Source of the DNA: Emticicia aquatilis
GTDB taxonomy: Bacteria; Bacteroidota; Bacteroidia; Cytophagales; Spirosomataceae
Assembly (NCBI RefSeq): GCF_014644295.1
Contig: NZ_BMKK01000012.1
Span: 124,001 to 188,000, forward strand
Direction: 5' to 3'
DNA: 64,000 bases
Within the stretch, counting starts at the first letter, position 1, and each line of letters starts with the position of its first letter. Position numbers and translations under genes: made by a program. The notes under the pieces were generated by a model. The model was not told where the DNA came from. It ran no database searches and worked only from the letters and a program-made list of their open reading frames with translations. Shown here piece by piece: positions 40,100 through 48,792 of this stretch.

Positions 40100-43063
40100 T
40101 TAGACTAATGCTTGCCATAAAATTTCGACTGGATGTAAGGCTTTTCGGCCAGTACCATCGTGAATTTGGTGGCGACAGCTCGTCCCTGGAGCCGCAATAA
40201 TCACTTCTTCGGGTTGTTTTCTAACCGTTGGGAAAAGCACCAGTTCGCCGATTTTCATCGAAAGTTCATAATGTTCTTTTTCGTAACCAAACGAACCCGC
40301 CATTCCGCAGCAGCCCGATGGAATGAGATGCACTTCGTAGTTTCTAGGCAACGAAAGAATTTTTTTGGTTGGTGTAAGCGAAGCAACCGACTTTTGTTGG
40401 CAATGTCCGTGTAGTTTAATCAAAAGTTTTTCGCTAGTAAAGTTTTCAGCCGTAATGCGTTTAGCGTCAATCTCACGAGCAATGAACTCATCAATCATCA
40501 AGGCGTTTTTGGCAAGTTTTTTGGCAGCTTCTATCAAATTTTCATCAACTAAATCGGGATATTCGTCTCTGAAAGTCAAAATTGCCGAAGGTTCGATACC
40601 GATGATTGGCATTTCTTCGGTCACAACATCTTTCAGCAATGCCACATTCTGATTGGCCAATTTCTGAGCATCTTTCAACATTCCTTTCGATAAATACGCC
40701 CGCCCAGAATCAACGTGATTAGGAATAATCACTTCATAGCCAAGTTTATTGAGCAAATCGAGTGCTTTTTTACCAATTTCAACATCATTGAAATTCGTGA
40801 ATTCATCACAGAATAAATATACTTTTTTAGCTGATTTAGCTGCCGATTTCTCTGATTTATTATACCACTGCTTGAGTGTATTATTACTCAAAAGCGGCAT
40901 TGTTCGCTCAGGGTGGAAACCAATTACACGATTGGCAATCTTACGCAAAGGAGCGTTACCTAAAACCAAATTATAAGCCCACGGCACATAAGATGCGATA
41001 TTGCTCATTTTTGAATAATTGCCAATCAACCACGAACGCATCGGTAAGCCATTTTGCTCATGATAATGTTGCAAAAACTCCATTTTCAGCTTCGCCACAT
41101 CAACATTCGACGGACATTCTGATTTACAGCCTTTACATAAAAGGCACAAATCCATTACTTCTTTAACCTCTTTGCTATCAAAACGGTCGAGTTTTTCGGA
41201 GTTTGTCAGCATTTCACGCAAAATATTGGCTCTGGCACGAGTGGTATCTTTTTCGTTGCGAGTGGCCATATAACTCGGACACATCGTTCCGCCGCTCAAT
41301 TCGGTTTTGCGGCAATCGCCTGAGCCATTGCACTGTTCGGCATGTTGTAAAATATTCTGATTATTGAATCGGAATACAGTTTTAAATTCTGGCACTTTGT
41401 GGTCGGCCTCGTAGCGAAGGAATTTATCCATCGGAGGCGTATCGACAATCTTATTTGGGTTGAAGATATTCTGTTCGTCCCAAACCTTTTTCAATCCTTT
41501 AATTAAAGCGTAGTTCTTCTCGCCAATTTGCTGACGAATAAATTCACCACGCAAACGGCCATCGCCGTGTTCGCCTGAAAGCGAACCTTTATATTTTTTT
41601 ACTAAAGTCGAAATCTCCTCGGCAATCAATCTAAACTGGCGGTGTCCTTCGGCAGTTTTAAGGTTAATGATTGGTCGGAGATGAATCTCGCCCGAGCCTG
41701 CGTGAGCATAATGCACCGACGACATGCCATTTTTAGTCAGAATCTCATTAAATTCTCTGATAAAATCGGGCAAATCGTTTACATCAACTGCCGTATCTTC
41801 GATAACAGCAACAGCTTTTTCATCACCTGGAAGGTTCGAAAGTAGTCCTAAACCAGCCTTGCGGAGTGTCCAAATCTTTTTGGTGTCTTCGCCAAAAAGA
41901 ATCGGGAAATGATAGCCCAAGCCAGCGGCACGCATTTCGGCTTCCATTTCGGTAGCACGAGCCTTTACTTCTTCAATATCATCGTTTGAAAGTTCTACTA
42001 CCAAAATCGCTCCAGGGTCTCCTTGTACAAAGAAACGATTTTGACTTTGCTCTTTGTTTTCTTTCGTACACTCTAATATATAATGGTCGATTAACTCTAC
42101 GGCCGTAGGCTTATATTTTAAGGCAATAAGGTTTGCTCGAAGCGACTCATCAACCGAATTAACATGCACGCAAACCAAACCTTGTACTTTTGGAGGAAGC
42201 GGATTTACGTGAAGTTTGATTTCGGTGATAAACATCAAAGTTCCTTCCGAACCAGCAATCAGTTTACAAAAGTTAAATGCTCCACCCGAGGCCACACCTG
42301 CCAATGGTGGAGTTTTGATACTTGCCTGCCCTTGAGTAGTAAAAACCTCGGTTTCCAAAAGCTCATCAATGGCATAACCCGTATTCCGACGCTCGATACT
42401 CATTTTCGGAAATTCCTTACGAATTTCGTTTTGATTATCGACATCACTCAAAATACTATTAATATGATTATAGATACGTCCTTCGAGCGAGGTGGTATCG
42501 TTTAGTTTTTGTTTAAATTCATCAATACTTAAATTCTTGAACACTACAAAAGAGCCATCGCTCAAGAATCCCTTCACTTCCATCAAGTGGTTGCGGGTAC
42601 TTCCATAGACGACTGAGTTAGAGCCACATGAATTATTTCCGACCATTCCTCCAATCATAGCACGATTTGCCGTTGAGGTTTCTGGGCCAAAGAATAAGCC
42701 GTTTTGTTTCAAGAAAAAATTCAATTCATCACGCACAACTCCTGGTTGTACTTTTACCCAACGCTCTTCTTTGTTTAATTCGAGTATTTTTGTAAGAGTG
42801 CGAGATACATCAACAATAATACCGTTACCTACTACCTGCCCAGCCAAGGATGTACCAGCCGTACGAGGAATCAAAGAAGTATTATTTTTACGAGCAAAAG
42901 CTATCAATTTCTGAATGTCGGACTCATCTTTCGGAATAGCTACCGCCAAAGGCATTTCTCGATAAGCCGAGGCATCAGTCGCATACAAAGTACGCATGAC
43001 ATCATCCAGATAAAGTTCTCCAGCCAATTCTTTGGCCAGTTGCTGTAATTGTTGATTAATCAT
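40100..43063 (-). CDS. FAD-binding and [4Fe-4S] dehydrogenase (D-lactate/2-hydroxyglutarate type)
   Basis: A 987-residue fused oxidoreductase. The FAD-binding-4 domain (about 30-250, with IPRTAGTSLAGQVVG and GMVGNNSCGSNS), FAD-oxidase C-terminal domain (about 265-540, with HAGSGEIHLRPI and SGEHGDGRLRG), a two-cluster ferredoxin region (CNGSGDC...CPSY and CLLCKGCKSECPSNVD, about 590-690) and a C-terminal cysteine-rich CCG domain (GHCQQKS, SGCCGMAGSFG) follow in order. Such enzymes oxidise D-lactate or D-2-hydroxyglutarate and give electrons to the quinone pool through the clusters. Divergent SusC lies 468 bp upstream. It is unrelated in sequence order to the 458-residue enzyme at 9 kb but acts on similar substrates. 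Confidence 0.93.
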   Translation of the reverse strand: MINQQLQQLAKELAGELYLDDVMRTLYATDASAYREMPLAVAIPKDESDIQKLIAFARKNNTSLIPRTAGTSLAGQVVGNGIIVDVSRTLTKILELNKEERWVKVQPGVVRDELNFFLKQNGLFFGPETSTANRAMIGGMVGNNSCGSNSVVYGSTRNHLMEVKGFLSDGSFVVFKNLSIDEFKQKLNDTTSLEGRIYNHINSILSDVDNQNEIRKEFPKMSIERRNTGYAIDELLETEVFTTQGQASIKTPPLAGVASGGAFNFCKLIAGSEGTLMFITEIKLHVNPLPPKVQGLVCVHVNSVDESLRANLIALKYKPTAVELIDHYILECTKENKEQSQNRFFVQGDPGAILVVELSNDDIEEVKARATEMEAEMRAAGLGYHFPILFGEDTKKIWTLRKAGLGLLSNLPGDEKAVAVIEDTAVDVNDLPDFIREFNEILTKNGMSSVHYAHAGSGEIHLRPIINLKTAEGHRQFRLIAEEISTLVKKYKGSLSGEHGDGRLRGEFIRQQIGEKNYALIKGLKKVWDEQNIFNPNKIVDTPPMDKFLRYEADHKVPEFKTVFRFNNQNILQHAEQCNGSGDCRKTELSGGTMCPSYMATRNEKDTTRARANILREMLTNSEKLDRFDSKEVKEVMDLCLLCKGCKSECPSNVDVAKLKMEFLQHYHEQNGLPMRSWLIGNYSKMSNIASYVPWAYNLVLGNAPLRKIANRVIGFHPERTMPLLSNNTLKQWYNKSEKSAAKSAKKVYLFCDEFTNFNDVEIGKKALDLLNKLGYEVIIPNHVDSGRAYLSKGMLKDAQKLANQNVALLKDVVTEEMPIIGIEPSAILTFRDEYPDLVDENLIEAAKKLAKNALMIDEFIAREIDAKRITAENFTSEKLLIKLHGHCQQKSVASLTPTKKILSLPRNYEVHLIPSGCCGMAGSFGYEKEHYELSMKIGELVLFPTVRKQPEEVIIAAPGTSCRHQIHDGTGRKALHPVEILWQALV

Positions 43064-43242
43064 TGAATCTCAAAGTTTTTGAATTTTTCAAAGATATTCG
43101 ATTTTCGGGTTTACCTCCAAAAAACAATATCTGTAAATATTTTATCTTAAAAAAATACAAATTGAGCCTATTGTGGTCAATTTATTAATAATTAATTTAG
43201 TTGTTGACTTTGAAGCAATAATTGATGAGTAAAATTGAACCA

Positions 43243-43250
43243 CAAAATTA
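43243..43250 (-). promoter_or_regulatory. Putative -7 element TAATTTTG for the FAD/Fe-S dehydrogenase
   Basis: Minus-strand TAATTTTG, preceded by TCG exactly as before atpA. It lies 180 bp before the ATG, giving a long leader. Confidence 0.35.
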
Positions 43251-43335
43251 CGACTAAAAACCTAAAGCTATATTGTTTTTGTACAATTTTTAAAAATTGA
43301 ATTATTTAAAGAAAATTTATTTTTTAATATAATAT

Positions 43336-43368
43336 TTTGGACTTTATATATTTCTTTTTGTAATTTTG
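43336..43368 (+). promoter_or_regulatory. SusC-SusD promoter (-33 TTTG, 21 nt, -7 TAATTTTG)
   Basis: TTTG (43336-43339) is followed 21 nt later by TAATTTTG (43361-43368), matching the Bacteroidota sigma-A promoter form TTTG-N17-23-TAnnTTTG. The predicted transcription start is near 43375, about 155 nt before the SusC ATG. Confidence 0.65.
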
Positions 43369-43531
43369 AGAGTTAATTAGAAAAATAATTCAACGATTTC
43401 TAAACAAATTTCTATATCACAGGGTTGGATTCGTCAAACTAATGATATATTGATTATGGTGAAACAAGAAAAAAACGAATTATCTTTTAAGTTAAATTAA
43501 TCATTTATTAATCTTTCTTTAATTACAACCT

Positions 43532-46500
43532 ATGATGAAGTCCTACCAAGTGGGTCGCTATATTGGGCGACTATCAGCTGGTGTGAAAAAATCTGTTTTC
43601 ACAATTGCTGCAATGCTGTTAACATCACTCACTTTCACTGTGATGGCACAAGAAGTAACTGTTTCGGGTACGGTAAAGGGTGCTGATGGCAGCGGCTTAC
43701 CAGGAGTTACAGTTCAAGCTAAAGGTACTACAAAAGGTACTCAAACTGGCTTAGATGGTACTTACAAATTAGCTGGTGTTGCTAAAAATGGCACATTGGT
43801 ATTTAGTTTTGTAGGTATGGAAACAAAAGAAGTTGCAATTGGCAACAAAACCGTTGTTGATGTGACTTTAGTTGATGACACAAAAGCCCTCGAAGAAGTT
43901 GTTGTTGTTGGTTATGGTACTGTTAAGAAAAAAGATGCAACTGGTGCAGTAAATGCAATCGGTGCAAAAGATTTCCAAAAAGGTATCGTAACATCTCCTG
44001 AGCAATTAATGCAAGGACGTGTAGCAGGTGTGCAAATTACACAGTCAAGCGGTGAGCCTGGTGGTGGAATTAACGTTCGTATTCGTGGTACATCCTCAGT
44101 TTTTGGTGGAAACAACCCATTATTCGTAATTGATGGTGTGCCTTTGAGTGGTGACAATGTTTCTGGTGGTGGAGATGCAAGTGGTGTTGGTCGTCAACCA
44201 GCGAAAAACCCTTTGAACTTCATGAATCCAGATGATATCGCTTCTATTGACATTTTGAAAGATGCTTCTGCAACTGCAATCTACGGTTCTCGTGGTGCAA
44301 ATGGTGTTGTTTTAATTACAACTAAGAAAGGTAAAGGAAAAGGGTCGCTTGAGTATGGTTACTCGCACGGTTTTAGCTCAATCACTAAAAAATATGATTT
44401 ATTATCAGCGGCTGAGTATGTTGCAGCTGGTGGTCAAAACAAAGGTGGTTCAACTGACTGGCAAGATGAGTTATTCAGAACTGGTCAAACAAGCCAACAC
44501 AATCTTGCCTTCGGTGGTGGAGATGCAAGCGGTAGCTACCGTTTCTCTTTGGGTTATTTAAACCAACAAGGTATTGTTTTAAAATCAGGTATAAAACGTT
44601 ATAGCGTTGGATTTAGTGGTACTAAGAAATTTATCAATGATAAATTAACTCTCGGAAGTAGCTTAAACTTCGCTAATACACAAGATACTGGTGTGCCGAT
44701 TTCAGAAAACTCTGGTTTTGAAGGTGATTTATTGGGTGGTATTTTAAAATCAAATCCTACTCAACCAGTCTATACTACAGATGCTAAAGGTAATAAAGTA
44801 TTCAACCAACCAGGTAATACAGAGCCAAATCCATTAGCTTTTGCTATGTTATCACAAGATAACACTAACACACTTCGTGCATTAGGAAATATCAATGCTG
44901 AGTTACAAATCATTGAAGGCTTGAAATTCAAAACTGTATTAGGTTTTGATAAATCTCTTTCTTCAAGAAAATCAGCTTATTCAAGTGACTTAGTTGCAAC
45001 AGGTATTGGTGGTATTGGTCGTGCGTATGTTAATGATATTGAAGTAAACAACCAATTATGGGAAAACTACTTCACTTATGACAAAGAAATTGGTAAAACT
45101 TCTTTCAATGCTTTATTAGGTTACTCTTACCAAAGCTTTGACCGTTATACAAAAAGTATTGCTGCTGCAAACTTCCGTACTACAGATTTGAACTTGATGA
45201 TTAATAACTTAGCATCAGCAAACGCAGGTAAATTTGGAAGTAACGTTGTAAATAACTCAAGTTCAGAAAAAGACGAGTTACAATCATACTTTGGACGTGT
45301 TAATGTAAATCTTTCAAGCAAATATTTAGTAACAGGAACACTTCGTATTGATGGTTCTTCTAAATTTGGTGGTAACAACAAATATGGTGTATTCCCATCA
45401 GGTGCATTCAAATGGAAATTGATGGAAGAATCATTCGTTCCTAAAAACATCTTCTCTGATTTAGCTCTTCGTTTAGGTTATGGTGTTACTGGTAACCAGT
45501 CAATCCCTCATAACCTGTATGACCGTCGTGATAGATACTCAGGATGGGGTATCAACCAAGGTGCCGATAACATCGAAGGTGGTGGTTTGAATGCTGTTGC
45601 ATTTAACAACCCTAACTTGAAATGGGAAACAACTGCGGCCTTAAACGTAGGTTTAGACTTTGCAGTATTGAACAATAGATTATCAGGTAATATCGAATTC
45701 TATCAGAAAAATACTAAAGATTTATTATTCTTAGTTGTTTCGGCTCAACCAGCTCCAACACCATTCTCATGGAAAAACTTAGATACTGATATTCAAAACC
45801 GTGGTGTTGAATTAGGCTTAAACTTCTCAGCTATTGATAGCAAAAGCTTTGGATGGGAAATCTTAGCAAATACAGCGTTCAATAAAAACTTGGTTAAAAA
45901 CTTATCAGGGGTTTATGATACAGGTGAAATCAACGGACAAGGTTTAACTGGTGCTTTTGCTCAACGTATTGCTCAAGGACAACCATTGTTTGCTTATTTC
46001 TTACGTGAATTTGGTGGTTATGACGAAGCTGGTAACTCTATTTACCCTGCTGGTGACTTCCAACAATTCTTGAACGGAAAAAGCCCACTTCCAACTGTAA
46101 CAGCTGGTTTAACTAACAACTTCCGTTACAAAAACTTTGATTTGAGCTTGTTCTTCAATGGAGTATTTGGTAACTACATCTACTCAAACACTGCAAATGC
46201 TTTCTTTACAAAAGGTTCATTTGCAAATGGTCGTAACGTAACTAAAGATGTAGTTGGCTCTAAAGAAGGACCTCTAAACGCTCCTGACGTATCTACTCGT
46301 TTCTTACAAAAAGGTGATTTCGTTCGTTTACAAAACTTGAACTTAGGTTATAGAGTACCAATGAAGAGTAAAGTATTCTCTAACTTGAAGTTTTATGTTA
46401 CTGGCCAAAACTTGTTGACATTTACAAAATACACAGGTCAAGACCCAGAGGTTAGTACAAACAAATCGATTAATGGTATTCCATCATTCGGTATTGATTA

Positions 46501-46555
46501 CACTGCTTACCCAAGAGCTAAAACTTGGACAATCGGTGCAAACATTTCATTCTAA
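43532..46555 (+). CDS. SusC/RagA-type TonB-dependent outer-membrane receptor
   Basis: A complete 1007-residue SusC protein. Signal peptide (cleavage at VMA-Q, residue about 39), carboxypeptidase-like N-terminal domain (about 42-120), TonB-box-like linker EEVVVVGYGT, plug domain (about 130-235, with GVQITQSSGEPGG and NGVVLITTKKG), then a 22-strand barrel ending in aromatic F (TIGANISF). Arginine is mostly CGT and glycine mostly GGT, codon choice stronger than in neighbouring genes and typical of high expression. SusD follows 31 bp downstream, the canonical partner. The imported glycan is unknown. The first ATG may be 43532 or 43535. Confidence 0.97.
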   Translation: MMKSYQVGRYIGRLSAGVKKSVFTIAAMLLTSLTFTVMAQEVTVSGTVKGADGSGLPGVTVQAKGTTKGTQTGLDGTYKLAGVAKNGTLVFSFVGMETKEVAIGNKTVVDVTLVDDTKALEEVVVVGYGTVKKKDATGAVNAIGAKDFQKGIVTSPEQLMQGRVAGVQITQSSGEPGGGINVRIRGTSSVFGGNNPLFVIDGVPLSGDNVSGGGDASGVGRQPAKNPLNFMNPDDIASIDILKDASATAIYGSRGANGVVLITTKKGKGKGSLEYGYSHGFSSITKKYDLLSAAEYVAAGGQNKGGSTDWQDELFRTGQTSQHNLAFGGGDASGSYRFSLGYLNQQGIVLKSGIKRYSVGFSGTKKFINDKLTLGSSLNFANTQDTGVPISENSGFEGDLLGGILKSNPTQPVYTTDAKGNKVFNQPGNTEPNPLAFAMLSQDNTNTLRALGNINAELQIIEGLKFKTVLGFDKSLSSRKSAYSSDLVATGIGGIGRAYVNDIEVNNQLWENYFTYDKEIGKTSFNALLGYSYQSFDRYTKSIAAANFRTTDLNLMINNLASANAGKFGSNVVNNSSSEKDELQSYFGRVNVNLSSKYLVTGTLRIDGSSKFGGNNKYGVFPSGAFKWKLMEESFVPKNIFSDLALRLGYGVTGNQSIPHNLYDRRDRYSGWGINQGADNIEGGGLNAVAFNNPNLKWETTAALNVGLDFAVLNNRLSGNIEFYQKNTKDLLFLVVSAQPAPTPFSWKNLDTDIQNRGVELGLNFSAIDSKSFGWEILANTAFNKNLVKNLSGVYDTGEINGQGLTGAFAQRIAQGQPLFAYFLREFGGYDEAGNSIYPAGDFQQFLNGKSPLPTVTAGLTNNFRYKNFDLSLFFNGVFGNYIYSNTANAFFTKGSFANGRNVTKDVVGSKEGPLNAPDVSTRFLQKGDFVRLQNLNLGYRVPMKSKVFSNLKFYVTGQNLLTFTKYTGQDPEVSTNKSINGIPSFGIDYTAYPRAKTWTIGANISF

Positions 46556-46586
46556 TTTGTGTTAACAATTCAAAACAATTGAAAAA

Positions 46587-48077
46587 ATGAAAAAAAATAA
46601 TATTTATAAAATTCTCCTTGCAAGTACAGGATTAGCCTTTATGTCGGCTTGTACTGACCTTGTTAATGACGAAAAAGACTCAATCGTACGTACATCAGCT
46701 GGTGGTACATTCACCCCAGGTGACCCAGCAGCTCTTTTAGAATCAGCTTATAAAGATTTAGGTGCATACACTGACCAAGCAAACATTTATGCTTTAGGTG
46801 TACATACAACTGCTGAAATGATTCCACCAACACGTGGTGTTGACTGGGGTGATAACGGTGTATGGCGTACACTTGATGCTCACACTTGGGATGCAACTCA
46901 CTCAGGTATCACAAACGCATGGAACCAATTGAACCAACGTGTGTTTAAAGCAACTGAGATTATCGCATCTAATCCGAGTGCTTCACAAAAAGCACAAGCT
47001 CAGTTTTTACGTGCATTTAACATGTTCCATGTAATGGATTTCTGGGGACAAGTTCCTTTCAGAGAAGTTACACAAGGTGTTGACGAATTGCCAAAAACAT
47101 TGAGCCGTTCAGAAGCATTCGATTTCATCGTGAAAGACTTGGAAGAAGCACTTCCAAACCTTGCGAAAGTTGCTCCTTCTGCAACAAATGGTATTGCAAA
47201 CAAAGCTGCTGCAAACTTCTTGTTAGCTAAATTATACTTAAACAAAGGTGTGTACAAAGCTGCTGCTGCAGAAGGCCCATATACTTTTGACAAAGCTGAT
47301 ATGGACAAAGTAATTGCTTACGTTGATGCTATCACAGCTGATGGTTATTCATTAGATAAGAGCTACTTTAACGCATTTACAACAGCTTCTAAAAATGAAA
47401 CAATCCTTGTTTCGTTAGAAGGTTCTGCTCAAAACCGTTGGTTCATGACTTTGCACTACAACCAAAACCCATCTGGTTGGAATGGTTTCACTACGTTGGC
47501 TGACTTCTATGATAAATTCGAGAAAGATGACCCACGTATCGGTATTCCAGCAAAAGGTGATGGCAAAGAGTTCTCAGGAATTGGCCGTGGTTTCTTGATT
47601 GGAAAACAAATTATGGATAATGGTAAAGATTTGATTGACACTCGTACTCAAAAAGTTTTATCTTTCACTCGTGATGTGCCTTTAGCTGGTGCAGCTACTG
47701 ACAAAGGTATCCGTGTTATCAAGTATCACCCTGCTGATGCAAGTAAATATATCTTGATGCGTTATGCTGAAGCTGTATTAATGAAAGCAGAAGCTCAATT
47801 CAGAGGTGGAAACACTGCTGGTGCTTTAACAACAGTTAACTCATTAAGAACAACTCGTGGTGGTAAAGCTCTTGCTTCTTTGACAGCAGATACAATGTTC
47901 GACGAAATCGGTCGTGAATTGTATTGGGAAGGTGGCAAACGTACTGTAGAGGTTCGTTATGGTAAATTTACAACTGGTACAGGTGTGGAAATTAAAGACG
48001 CTTATACTGTATTGTATCCAATCCCATCTTCGGCTATCGTTTCTAACCCGAACTTGAAGCAAAACAAAGGTTACTAA
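46587..48077 (+). CDS. SusD/RagB-type nutrient-binding lipoprotein
   Basis: A 496-residue outer-membrane lipoprotein with lipobox FMSAC (Cys22). Helical TPR-like segments (ALLESAYKDLGAYTDQ, WNQLNQRVFKATEIIAS, FLRAFNMFHVMDFWGQVPF, KAAANFLLAKLYLNKG) and the C-terminal RYAEAVLMKAEAQFRGGNT and GRELYWEGGKRTVEVR are typical of SusD. It caps the SusC channel and binds oligosaccharide or peptide. Codon use is as biased as in SusC. It forms a tight unit with SusC, and a terminator follows after 25 bp, separating it from the downstream genes. Confidence 0.96.
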   Translation: MKKNNIYKILLASTGLAFMSACTDLVNDEKDSIVRTSAGGTFTPGDPAALLESAYKDLGAYTDQANIYALGVHTTAEMIPPTRGVDWGDNGVWRTLDAHTWDATHSGITNAWNQLNQRVFKATEIIASNPSASQKAQAQFLRAFNMFHVMDFWGQVPFREVTQGVDELPKTLSRSEAFDFIVKDLEEALPNLAKVAPSATNGIANKAAANFLLAKLYLNKGVYKAAAAEGPYTFDKADMDKVIAYVDAITADGYSLDKSYFNAFTTASKNETILVSLEGSAQNRWFMTLHYNQNPSGWNGFTTLADFYDKFEKDDPRIGIPAKGDGKEFSGIGRGFLIGKQIMDNGKDLIDTRTQKVLSFTRDVPLAGAATDKGIRVIKYHPADASKYILMRYAEAVLMKAEAQFRGGNTAGALTTVNSLRTTRGGKALASLTADTMFDEIGRELYWEGGKRTVEVRYGKFTTGTGVEIKDAYTVLYPIPSSAIVSNPNLKQNKGY

Positions 48078-48102
48078 GAGATATTCTTAGATATAATTTA
48101 AC

Positions 48103-48136
48103 AAAAATGCTCGAAAAATCGAGCATTTTTGTTTTC
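48103..48136 (+). terminator. Rho-independent terminator after susCD
   Basis: AAAAATGCTCGA/TCGAGCATTTTT form a 12-bp stem around four bases, followed by GTTTT. It lies between SusD and the small lipoprotein. Confidence 0.9.
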
Positions 48137-48190
48137 TAAGCAAAACTAATTCGGTGGTTTAGCCCAAGCCATTTGTATCAAAGATTAATT

Positions 48191-48763
48191 ATGAAATCGT
48201 ATATTTACATTATTGTTATTATTTTTTCGATTTTCTACTCTTGCTCTTCTCCACAAAAAACAGATAAAACCAATATTGATAAGATTTATAATAGTTTGAA
48301 AGACGGCCAAACTAAAGCGATTATCAAGATTGATAGAAAGGAGTTTTATCCGAAAGAAAGTATTTTTAGCTGTGATATTATTGCAGATAATGGTTTTCTG
48401 AGAGCTAATTTGTTTGACCAGTTTGAGAGTAATATTGTCTTGAATTTTGGTACTGAAAGATGGCACGCCACAAAACCTTATGTGTTGCGATTACAAAAAG
48501 ACCAGCAAATTGAAGGCGGAATAATGATTGGTCGAATTGCCGACAAAGAAAAACGCACTGGCGAAGGTTATCTAATGACCGAAGGAGAAATTACACTTGA
48601 GTCATTTTCTAAAGACAAGTGCGTAGTAATAGTAAACGGAAAAGTAGGTAAATTTGAAGCACAACTAACGCCCGAAAAATGGCATGACGTTGAGGCAATT
48701 ATTATTTCAAAGAAACCAAAGACTACTTTAGTCAACCTAAAAGAAGAAGGTTTGTATTTCTAA
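48191..48763 (+). CDS. Small lipoprotein of unknown function
   Basis: A 190-residue protein from the ATG at 48191, with a lipoprotein signal (lipobox IFYSC, Cys18). The mature part is basic and contains a motif DRKEFYPKESIFSCD early and a later GKVGKFEAQLTPEKW; one internal cysteine remains. No known domain is recognised. It lies between the SusCD terminator and the first FG-GAP lipoprotein (29-bp gap), so it may be the first gene of the downstream unit. Its place suggests a surface or periplasmic accessory role. Confidence 0.75.
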   Translation: MKSYIYIIVIIFSIFYSCSSPQKTDKTNIDKIYNSLKDGQTKAIIKIDRKEFYPKESIFSCDIIADNGFLRANLFDQFESNIVLNFGTERWHATKPYVLRLQKDQQIEGGIMIGRIADKEKRTGEGYLMTEGEITLESFSKDKCVVIVNGKVGKFEAQLTPEKWHDVEAIIISKKPKTTLVNLKEEGLYF

Positions 48764-48792
48764 CTTTCGACTTAATACTTTAAAAACCTGTG

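Larger units (their letters stand above)
43064..43531. other. Long divergent control region between the dehydrogenase and SusC
   Basis: The 468-bp gap is very AT-rich and has no coding sequence I would accept. It contains a minus-strand -7 box at 43243-43250 and a plus-strand -33/-7 pair at 43336-43368. A leader of about 155 nt would precede the SusC ATG. No regulator site or riboswitch is recognised. Confidence 0.6.
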
